Shown here piece by piece: positions 26,628 through 34,081 of a DNA stretch of 64,000 nucleotides; positions within the stretch are counted from its first letter, which is position 1, and each line of letters starts with the position of its first letter. Origin of the DNA: Gillisia limnaea DSM 15749 (GTDB taxonomy: Bacteria > Bacteroidota > Bacteroidia > Flavobacteriales > Flavobacteriaceae); NCBI RefSeq assembly GCF_000243235.1, contig NZ_JH594606.1, positions 124,001 to 188,000 of the forward strand. The letters are read 5' to 3'. A program made the translations under genes and the position numbers. A model generated the notes under the pieces. It searched no databases, had not been told where the DNA came from, and worked only from the letters and a program-made list of their open reading frames with translations.

Positions 26628-27479
26628 ATGAAAACATTAAGAATTGGTGGAGTGCCTGAACATTTTAACCTGCCCTGGCATTTATGCATGGAAGAAGGTG
26701 ATTTTAGCTATGAACATCTTACAGTAACCTGGAGGGATTTCCCAGATGGTACCGGAGCTATGAATAAAGCTTTGCGCAATAATGAAATTGATGTCGCTAT
26801 TATTTTGACCGAAGGAATTATAAAAGATATTCACGACGGAAATCCATCTAAAATTATTCAGACGTATGTTGAATCTCCTCTTATTTGGGGAGTTCATGTT
26901 TCTGATGGGTCAAAATATACCTCCCTCGCCGAACTCGAACACACAAAGGCAGCCATAAGCAGGCCAGGCTCCGGCTCTCAGTTGATGGCCTATGTAAATG
27001 CAAAAAATCAAGGTTGGGATCTTTCTAAACTTGAGTTTGAAGTGGTGGGAACTATAGAAGACGCCGTTAAAGCGCTCAAATTTGATACTGCTCAATATTT
27101 TATGTGGGAGCATTTTACAACAAAGCCTTTTGTTGACAGGGGTATTTTTAAAAGAGTTGCAGACTGTCCCACTCCCTGGCCTTGTTTTATGATGGCTGCC
27201 ACAAATGAAATCATAAGAAATAATCCCCGTGAACTAAAAAAAATGCTTGATGTAATAAACGCAAAAACAACGAGTTTTAAAGAAATTCCGGATATTGCGG
27301 AATTACTGGCAACAAGGTACGATCAAAAAATTAGAGATATTAAAGCCTGGATGGATGTTACCGCCTGGAGCCAGTATGAATTTACCAAGGAAGAAATGGA
27401 AAAAACTCAAAACAGTTTGTTAGACCTTAATTTGATTTCAAAAAAATTATCTTATACCGATATTTTTCATTCAATTTAA
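26628..27479 (+). CDS. Cytosolic PBP2-fold substrate-binding protein (Ca3427-like)
   Basis: 283 residues with no signal peptide or lipobox. TLRIGGVPEHFNLPWHLCMEEG and NNEIDVAIILTEG resemble the SsuA/THI5-like type-2 periplasmic binding fold, and the overall pattern fits the Ca3427-like subgroup, which includes soluble cytosolic members. No ABC permease or ATPase lies nearby, so transport is doubtful; a cytosolic binding or biosynthetic role is more likely. It precedes an outer-membrane barrel gene by 36 nt. The ligand is unknown. Confidence 0.72.
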   Translation: MKTLRIGGVPEHFNLPWHLCMEEGDFSYEHLTVTWRDFPDGTGAMNKALRNNEIDVAIILTEGIIKDIHDGNPSKIIQTYVESPLIWGVHVSDGSKYTSLAELEHTKAAISRPGSGSQLMAYVNAKNQGWDLSKLEFEVVGTIEDAVKALKFDTAQYFMWEHFTTKPFVDRGIFKRVADCPTPWPCFMMAATNEIIRNNPRELKKMLDVINAKTTSFKEIPDIAELLATRYDQKIRDIKAWMDVTAWSQYEFTKEEMEKTQNSLLDLNLISKKLSYTDIFHSI

Positions 27480-27515
27480 TCTCAAATTCAATTCAATTCA
27501 ATTAAATTCACACCT

Positions 27516-28103
27516 ATGCAAAAAATTATTACTTCTTTCTTTCTTATTACTTCACTTGCAGTTTTTTCACAGGAACGTGAGGTTCAAATAGCAGCAGAAA
27601 TAGAACCAGAAACCATTTATCACAGGGATATCTCCAAAAATGAAGTTAGCATAGGAGCATTAAATCTGGTTGCATTTGGCGCTTTGGACATCGCTTATGA
27701 ACGAATTATAACCCCAAATACAAGTTGGGCGGTAGAAGCTTTTGTTTTAGCTTTAAACCGGGACAGTGAAGATATTGCTGAAGCCTACAGAAAGGATTTC
27801 TCCTTGACAGGTAAATTTAAATACTTTTTTAGTGACCGTACCGCCTGGGGTTTCTATGTAAATGGCCTGACTATGATCTCAACCGGAGAAAATGAAGAGA
27901 CCTTCTTTAATAGCGATGGCTCCTTTCAAACCGAAACAGAAAATTATACAGATTTGGCTGTTGGCTTTGGCCTGGGTGGTAAATTTGTTGCCAAACAAGG
28001 GTTTCTGCTTGATCTTAATGCCGGAATTGGGCGAAATTTATTCAATTCCCAATCGCCAACAATTATAGGTCAGTTTGGAGTAAATCTGGGTTACAGGTTT
28101 TAA
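27516..28103 (+). CDS. Outer-membrane beta-barrel protein (DUF3575-like)
   Basis: 195 residues with a signal peptide (MQKIITSFFLITSLAVFSQ). Strand-like repeats NEVSIGALNLVAFGALDIAYERI, FSLTGKFKYFF, WGFYVNGLTMIS, LAVGFGLGGKFVAKQ and the aromatic C-terminus FGVNLGYRF indicate a small outer-membrane barrel, resembling DUF3575 proteins. Function unknown. The 36-nt gap before it contains tandem AATTC pentamers. It is convergent with ung; no strong hairpin lies between them. Confidence 0.78.
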   Translation: MQKIITSFFLITSLAVFSQEREVQIAAEIEPETIYHRDISKNEVSIGALNLVAFGALDIAYERIITPNTSWAVEAFVLALNRDSEDIAEAYRKDFSLTGKFKYFFSDRTAWGFYVNGLTMISTGENEETFFNSDGSFQTETENYTDLAVGFGLGGKFVAKQGFLLDLNAGIGRNLFNSQSPTIIGQFGVNLGYRF

Positions 28104-28197
28104 TCCAATTATTGCGTTTAAACCTCCATTGACAATAAAGGATTTCCGGAAAATTCTTCCGTTTCTTAGCTTGTTAACTTCCTCCGGTCTAATTGAT

Positions 28198-28863
28198 TTA
28201 CCACCGGATGGGAGTTTTTCCATGTGCTATTAAATACTCATTGGTTTTGCTGAAATGTTTATTTCCAAACCAATGACCCCGTATCGCACTTAAAGGGGAA
28301 GGATGACCACTGTTGAGTACAAGATGTTTAAAGCCATCTATTTTGGTTGCTTTTTTTTGGGCAGGACCACCCCAAAGCATAAAAACCACCTCCTCTTTTT
28401 CTTCGGAAATAATCTCAATCACCCTGTCTGTAAATTTCTCCCATCCCTTCTTTTTGTGAGATCCTGCTTCATGAGCCCTTACAGTAAGTACTGCATTGAG
28501 CATGAGTACACCCTGATCTGCCCAATGTTCAAGGTTACCGTTTATGGCTGAATGATTTCCAAGATCGGCTTCAATTTCTTTATAAATATTTTTTAAGGAT
28601 TGTGGGATTTTTGCTTCCTCAAGAACAGAAAAACTAAGTCCGTGTGCCTGATTTGGTCCATGATATGGATCCTGCCCCAGGATAACGACCTTAACATTTT
28701 CAAAAGTTGCGCGATTGAAAGCTTCGAAAATGGAATCTTTTTCAGGGAAACATATATATTCCTGATATTCTTCATTCACAAATTCGACTAACTCCTGAAA
28801 ATAGGGTTTTTCGATTTCGCTTTTTAAAACCTTTTTCCAGCTCTTATGTATATTGACCTTCAT
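28198..28863 (-). CDS. ung: Uracil-DNA glycosylase, family 1
   Basis: 221 residues, full length. VVILGQDPYHGPNQAHGLSFSV holds the water-activating Asp65, GVLMLNAVLTVR the uracil-binding Asn region and LNSGHPSPLSA the catalytic His and DNA-intercalating loop. It removes uracil from DNA to start base-excision repair. It is divergent from mutS2; the 48-nt spacer plus the ung start contain the mutS2 promoter elements, so both repair genes share a control region. Confidence 0.96.
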   Translation of the reverse strand: MKVNIHKSWKKVLKSEIEKPYFQELVEFVNEEYQEYICFPEKDSIFEAFNRATFENVKVVILGQDPYHGPNQAHGLSFSVLEEAKIPQSLKNIYKEIEADLGNHSAINGNLEHWADQGVLMLNAVLTVRAHEAGSHKKKGWEKFTDRVIEIISEEKEEVVFMLWGGPAQKKATKIDGFKHLVLNSGHPSPLSAIRGHWFGNKHFSKTNEYLIAHGKTPIRW

Positions 28864-28882
28864 TATTATTTAAGTAAATTTG
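28853..28882 (+). promoter_or_regulatory. Predicted mutS2 promoter
   Basis: TTG (28853-28855), 19 nt, then TAAATTTG (28875-28882), a good match to the Bacteroidota consensus. The -33 element lies within the first codons of ung, and the predicted start is about 22-30 nt before the mutS2 ATG. Confidence 0.55.
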
Positions 28883-28911
28883 CACAGTCCCAAAATTAGG
28901 GAAATTATACT

Positions 28912-31098
28912 ATGATAAAAATTGCAACTAAAAGTCTTTTAGATTTAGAATTCCCTACCGTGTGTAAGCAAATAAGTGAACTTTGTATCACACAGATGGG
29001 AATTGAGAAATCACTTGAGATAACACCTTACAAAACCTTTAAAAAGACCATTTTAGGCCTGAATCAAACCAACGAATATGTAAGTTCCTACCAACAGGAT
29101 AGCCGTATTCCCAACCACGGTTTCGACAGTATTCACAAGGAAATAAAAATGCTGGGGATCGAAGATTCTATGTTGGAGATTGGGAGTTTCAAAAAGATTT
29201 CAAGCCTTTCGGAAACAGCAAATATCCAGTTGAGGTTTTTTAATAAATTTCAGGAATTATATCCCGGTATTTACGAAACTACAGAACCGGTAGAATACAC
29301 AAAAGTTATCACAGAGGAAATCGATGAAATATTCAATCGGTTTGGAGAAGTTAAAGATGAAGCTACTCCACTCTTACAGAAAACCAGAAGGGCGATGAAC
29401 GGGGTAAAAGGAAAAATAAATTCAAGCTTTGCTTCTGCCCTTTCTACCTATAATCAATATGGTTATTTGGATGAGATCCGGGAAAGTGTGGTGGAGAATA
29501 TAAGGGTTTTAGCTGTTAAAGCGATGTACCGCAAGAAGGTCAAGGGCTCGATTATGGGAAATTCCAAAACAGGAAGCATCGTCTACATTCAACCTGAAGC
29601 AACGCTAAACCATACCCGGGAACTCAATAACCTGGAATATGAGGAAAAGGAGGAAATTGACAGGATCTTAAAGGCCCTTACAAATTTTCTTAGGCCTCAC
29701 AGGGAATTGTTGCAGGAATATCAGGAATTGTTAAGCGATATTGATGTGATCGCAGCAAAGGCTAAATATGCCCAATTGATAAAAGGTTTGCTCCCTAAAA
29801 TAACCAAAGACCGGGAATTATATTTAAAAGATGCGTATCACCCTGTGTTGCTTCGGAATAACATGAGAACGGGAGAGAAAACTTTTCCGCAGAGCATAGA
29901 ATTGAAAAAGGATAACAGGATCATTGTAATCTCCGGACCAAATGCCGGTGGAAAAAGTATCACCCTGAAAACAGTTGGTCTCTTGCAGATTATGTTGCAA
30001 AGCGGAATTTTGATTCCCGTGCATGAATACAGCAGAATGTGCTTATTTGATAAAATTCTTACCGATATTGGAGACAATCAGTCAATAGAAAATCATTTAA
30101 GCACCTATAGTTACAGGCTCAAGAATATGAATTATTTTCTTCGGAAGTGTGACGACAAGACGCTATTCCTAATCGATGAATTTGGAACTGGAAGCGACCC
30201 CGAACTGGGAGGCGCATTGGCTGAAACATTTCTGGAGGTATTTTACGAGCGGGAATCCTTCGGAATTCTTACCACACATTACACAAATCTAAAGATGTTG
30301 GCGAATGAACTACCCAATATGACCAACGCCAACATGATGTTTGATTCCAAAACTCTGGAACCGTTATATAAACTTCAGCTGGGAGAAGCCGGAAGTTCAT
30401 TTACTTTTGAGGTTGCACAAAAAAACGGTATACCGTACAGTCTTATCAACCGCTCCAAGAAAAAAGTGGAACGGGGAAAAATACGTTTTGATAAAAGCAT
30501 TGCCGACCTGCAGAAGGAACGACATAAACTTCAGAAAACTACAGACTCCCTAAAATCGAAAGAGTTGCTTACATCGCAGCAAAAGGACAAACTGGAAGAG
30601 ACCAATGTCAAGATTCAGCAAAAACTGGAGAGCTATCAGGAATTGTTCGATTCCAATCAGCGATTGATCTATTTGGGGCAAAAGATCTTTGATTTGAGCG
30701 AGAAATATTTTAATAATAAACGCAAGAAAGAATTGATAGCGGAATTCGTCAAAATTGTGGAGATCGAAAATTCTAAACGTGTAAAGGCTTCTCCTAAAGA
30801 GATTAAAGTTAAAAAAGTAAAGGAGAAGAAAATACTAGAGGAAGCAGAGAAAACGGTAGAAGTGATACGGGAACGCAAGAAAGAAGAAAAGAAAAAGGTC
30901 GAAATAGAAAAGAAAAAAGAAGCTGTTAAAGTAAAGGTTGGTTTAAAAATTGGCGATAGAGTGCGTTTAGAAAACGGAAAAGCGGTTGGATCTATCGATA
31001 CCATAGAAAAAGGAAAAGCGATCGTAAATTACGGGATGTTCACCACCAATGTTTCACTGGATCAACTGGAGTTGGTGCAGGCTAAAAAAATAAAATAA
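28912..31098 (+). CDS. mutS2: MutS2-family DNA-binding ATPase lacking a C-terminal Smr domain
   Basis: 728 residues. Central core and clamp helices lead to the ATPase with Walker A GPNAGGKSITLK (about 342), Walker B-like TLFLIDEFGTGSDPELGG and the H-loop TTHYTNLK. A charged coiled-coil (about 520-670, rich in Glu/Lys) follows, then a small beta domain (IGDRVRLENGKAVGSIDTI) at about 675-725. No Smr endonuclease motif is seen at the C-terminus, in contrast to Bacillus MutS2. It may act on recombination intermediates or collided ribosomes. It overlaps the DCC gene by one base (TAATG). Confidence 0.9.
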   Translation: MIKIATKSLLDLEFPTVCKQISELCITQMGIEKSLEITPYKTFKKTILGLNQTNEYVSSYQQDSRIPNHGFDSIHKEIKMLGIEDSMLEIGSFKKISSLSETANIQLRFFNKFQELYPGIYETTEPVEYTKVITEEIDEIFNRFGEVKDEATPLLQKTRRAMNGVKGKINSSFASALSTYNQYGYLDEIRESVVENIRVLAVKAMYRKKVKGSIMGNSKTGSIVYIQPEATLNHTRELNNLEYEEKEEIDRILKALTNFLRPHRELLQEYQELLSDIDVIAAKAKYAQLIKGLLPKITKDRELYLKDAYHPVLLRNNMRTGEKTFPQSIELKKDNRIIVISGPNAGGKSITLKTVGLLQIMLQSGILIPVHEYSRMCLFDKILTDIGDNQSIENHLSTYSYRLKNMNYFLRKCDDKTLFLIDEFGTGSDPELGGALAETFLEVFYERESFGILTTHYTNLKMLANELPNMTNANMMFDSKTLEPLYKLQLGEAGSSFTFEVAQKNGIPYSLINRSKKKVERGKIRFDKSIADLQKERHKLQKTTDSLKSKELLTSQQKDKLEETNVKIQQKLESYQELFDSNQRLIYLGQKIFDLSEKYFNNKRKKELIAEFVKIVEIENSKRVKASPKEIKVKKVKEKKILEEAEKTVEVIRERKKEEKKKVEIEKKKEAVKVKVGLKIGDRVRLENGKAVGSIDTIEKGKAIVNYGMFTTNVSLDQLELVQAKKIK

Positions 31099-31517
31099 TG
31101 ACAACAGAACTACCAAAAGATAAAAAAATCATTCTTTTTGACGGTGTTTGCAACCTGTGCAACAATTCTGTTAATTTCATCATTGAACATGATAAAAAAG
31201 ATGTGTTTAGATTTGCCTCGCTCCAAAGCGAAATAGGTCAAAAGCTCACTTCTGAAAGAGGCATAGATCCCGAGGAGTTGGATTCTATTGTTTTAATAGA
31301 ACCGGGTGTTGCTTATTTTAAAAAGTCCACGGCAGCGTTGGAAATATCAAAAGAGCTTTCCGGAGGCTATTCTATGCTCAAATATTTCTCTTTTTTACCG
31401 GAAGGCTTAAGGGATGGCGTTTATGATCTTATTGCCAACAACCGTTATAAATGGTTTGGAAAAAAAGACTCGTGTATGATCCCAACTCCCGAACTTAAGG
31501 CTAAATTTCTGGATTAG
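31098..31517 (+). CDS. DCC-family thiol-disulfide oxidoreductase-like protein
   Basis: 139 residues. The family signature IILFDGVCNLCNNSVNFIIEHD, with a CxxC pair inside DGVCNLC, is followed by FRFASLQSEIGQKL. These thioredoxin-like proteins are thought to exchange thiols, but a defined substrate is lacking. The gene starts at the mutS2 stop codon (TAATG), so it is translationally coupled to it. Its 3' end overlaps the convergent symporter gene by 17 nt. Confidence 0.88.
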   Translation: MTTELPKDKKIILFDGVCNLCNNSVNFIIEHDKKDVFRFASLQSEIGQKLTSERGIDPEELDSIVLIEPGVAYFKKSTAALEISKELSGGYSMLKYFSFLPEGLRDGVYDLIANNRYKWFGKKDSCMIPTPELKAKFLD

Positions 31518-32847
31518 TTTCCTTTACTTTTTCCGATTTGTTTTTTTCAGGATGATAGGTGTCATCCCATTCCACAACATTTGGTGGTCCCAATTTGTCT
31601 ACAGATTTTGCTACCATCATGGACACCGCAGCGTCTCCGGTAATATTCACAGTTGTTCTACACATATCCAGCGGTCTGTCTACTGCAAAGATCAGCGCCA
31701 ATCCGGCTTCCGGAATTCCTGCCTGGGCAAGAACTATTACCAACATTACCATTCCTGCGCCAGGTACGGCAGCAGAACCAATGGAGGCTAAAGTTGCTGT
31801 TACTATTATTCCTAATTGTGCACCAAAGGAAAGATCCATTCCAAAAGCCTGGGCAATAAATACCGCTGCTACAGCCTGGTAAAGGCTGGTTCCATCCATA
31901 TTAATGGTCGCTCCAATTGGCAATACGAAACTCGCTACCTCTTTATGAACTCCCATATGTTCCTCCACACGTTCCATAGTAACCGGAAGGGTTGCCGCGC
32001 TGGAACTGGTTGAAAAACCAAGTAATTGCGCCGGTGCGATCCCGTTTATAAAAAAAGCCGGAGTGTTTTTAGTAAAGATCCAAACCATTAGGACATAAAA
32101 CCCTATCATTAATAGAAGACCAATTATAACTGTAATAGCATACATCGCGAGTGCGGCAAATAAATCCGTACTTGGGGATTCTACTACGAGGGCAGCCAGT
32201 AATGCAAAAACCCCGTAAGGAGCAGTTAACATGATTAAATCTATTAACTTTAGGATCACGTCGTTAAAGCTATCGAAAAAGTCCTTTACCGGTTTTGCTG
32301 CTGATTCAGGAATTAAAATAAGTCCCAATCCGAAGAAAATAGCGAAAAATATTACCTGGAGCATATTGGCATTATCGCCCGCAGCTGCAAATATGTTGCT
32401 AGGGACAATATCTTCAAGCGCCTGCAACGGGCCGGACTCTTTTTGTCGCTGTGCATCTGCAATTCGGCTGGAAGCATCTGTCTCATAGCTTGTAATCAAA
32501 TCGTTCCTGGTCTCTTCGGTAATGGCACTCCCGGGCTTGATCAAATTCACCAATCCTAGTCCAATTGAAACCGCAATTACAGTAGTGCAGATATAGATTA
32601 AAATGGTGCGGGTTCCCATTTTTGAAAGTTTGGATATATCCTTAAGATCGGAAATACCTTTTATTAGCGACGCTAAAATAAGCGGCACTGCGATTAATTT
32701 TAGCGCGTTGATAAAAATATTACCAAAGGGTTTTATCCAGTCTCCTATAAATCCCGGGCCCCAGCTAAAATTGGTAAGAATTAGAGCGAAAATAACCCCT
32801 GCGGCCATCCCTAATAATATCTGCCAGTGCAATGCTAATTTTTTCAT
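31501..32847 (-). CDS. Dicarboxylate/amino acid:cation symporter (DAACS family)
   Basis: 448 residues, about eight membrane segments plus two re-entrant hairpins. Signatures include LKLIAVPLILASLIKGISDL, the serine-rich hairpin FSTSSSAATLPVTMERVEEHMGV, GATINMDGTSLYQAVAAVFIAQ and GAGMVMLVIVLAQAG. It couples uptake of glutamate, aspartate or C4-dicarboxylates to Na+ or H+ at the inner membrane. aroC starts 1 nt upstream, on the same strand. Exact substrate not determinable; family assignment is secure. Confidence 0.92.
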   Translation of the reverse strand: MKKLALHWQILLGMAAGVIFALILTNFSWGPGFIGDWIKPFGNIFINALKLIAVPLILASLIKGISDLKDISKLSKMGTRTILIYICTTVIAVSIGLGLVNLIKPGSAITEETRNDLITSYETDASSRIADAQRQKESGPLQALEDIVPSNIFAAAGDNANMLQVIFFAIFFGLGLILIPESAAKPVKDFFDSFNDVILKLIDLIMLTAPYGVFALLAALVVESPSTDLFAALAMYAITVIIGLLLMIGFYVLMVWIFTKNTPAFFINGIAPAQLLGFSTSSSAATLPVTMERVEEHMGVHKEVASFVLPIGATINMDGTSLYQAVAAVFIAQAFGMDLSFGAQLGIIVTATLASIGSAAVPGAGMVMLVIVLAQAGIPEAGLALIFAVDRPLDMCRTTVNITGDAAVSMMVAKSVDKLGPPNVVEWDDTYHPEKNKSEKVKETNPEI

Positions 32848-32848
32848 T

Positions 32849-33937
32849 TTATAGATTTTTCAAAAAATTTGATTCTATTTTAGATGATCTGTTCTGCAAC
32901 ATAAAATCGGCTATAACAAGTGCTGCCATGGCTTCAACGATTGGAACCGCACGTGGAACCACACAAGGATCGTGTCTTCCTTTGCCCTGCATTTCCACTG
33001 TTTCTCCTTTAGAATTGATGGTTTGTTGTTTTTGAATAAGCGTTGCAACCGGTTTAAAGGCTACATTGAAATAAATATCCATTCCGTTGGAAATACCTCC
33101 CTGAATACCACCGCTTAAATTTGTAGTGGTACTCCCATCGGGATTAAAAATATCATTATGTTCGCTGCCTTTCATTTTTGTTCCTTCAAAGCCACTTCCA
33201 AATTCAAAACCTTTAACGGCATTTATGGAAAGCATCGCTTTGCCCAATTCGGCATGGAGTTTATCAAATACAGGTTCGCCAAGACCTTTTGGAACATTTT
33301 TTATTACACACTGAACCGTTCCTCCTATAGTATCTCCCTGTGAACGGATCTCACGAATGTACGCCTCCATTTTTTCTGCGGAAGCAGGATCGGGGCAACG
33401 AACAGGGTTGGCTTCTATTAAGTCTGCATCAATCTCCCAATAATTTTTTTGCATTTTTATAGCTCCTACGGATGACGTAAATGTCAAAAATGTAATTTCC
33501 GAAACCAATTGTTTTGCAATAGCACCTCCTACAACCCGGCTTGCAGTTTCACGAGCCGAAGATCTACCGCCTCCACGGTAATCCCGTACCCCATATTTTT
33601 CATCATAGGTATAATCGGCATGGGATGGCCGGTAGGTATCTTTAATATGAGAGTAATCTTTAGACTTCTGGTCGGCATTTTGAATAACAAAACCAATAGG
33701 AGTTCCGGTGGTTTTTCCTTCAAAGATACCCGATAAGAACTCTACTGTATCTGGTTCCTTACGTTGAGTTACTATTGCCGATTGTCCCGGTCGGCGTTTA
33801 TTTAGTTCGTCCTGGATCTTTTCAAGATCAAGGGAAAGCCCCGCAGGACATCCATCTATTATACCACCAATCGCCTTTCCATGAGATTCACCGAACGTAG
33901 TAAGTTTGAATAGTTTCCCGAAAGAATTCCCGGCCAT
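32849..33937 (-). CDS. aroC: Chorismate synthase
   Basis: 362 residues from the ATG at 33937 ([20 protein letters not shown]); an ATG six codons earlier is less likely. FMN-binding and catalytic signatures [48 protein letters not shown] and [16 protein letters not shown] are present. It converts 5-enolpyruvylshikimate-3-phosphate to chorismate, the final shikimate step, and needs reduced flavin. It is 1 nt upstream of the symporter gene, so co-transcription is likely. Confidence 0.97.
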   Translation of the reverse strand: MAGNSFGKLFKLTTFGESHGKAIGGIIDGCPAGLSLDLEKIQDELNKRRPGQSAIVTQRKEPDTVEFLSGIFEGKTTGTPIGFVIQNADQKSKDYSHIKDTYRPSHADYTYDEKYGVRDYRGGGRSSARETASRVVGGAIAKQLVSEITFLTFTSSVGAIKMQKNYWEIDADLIEANPVRCPDPASAEKMEAYIREIRSQGDTIGGTVQCVIKNVPKGLGEPVFDKLHAELGKAMLSINAVKGFEFGSGFEGTKMKGSEHNDIFNPDGSTTTNLSGGIQGGISNGMDIYFNVAFKPVATLIQKQQTINSKGETVEMQGKGRHDPCVVPRAVPIVEAMAALVIADFMLQNRSSKIESNFLKNL

Positions 33938-34081
33938 ATAGTTGATTTTGAACAAATGTAATTTTTTAACTACATAATAAAAAATGTAATTTCAGATAAA
34001 AGTAATTTTCATCAAAGCAGCCCTTTCCGGAATTGCTAATTTTGAAGAGTTTTTAATTGCCGGGAAAACGATCCTAAAACC

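Noticed and set aside
27484-27510. Tandem AATTC pentamers before the DUF3575-like gene
   Set aside because: Only three to four copies in AT-rich intergenic DNA; chance slippage is sufficient.
31501-31517. 17-nt overlap of convergent DCC and symporter genes
   Set aside because: Short convergent overlaps are common in compact genomes; both products are full length.
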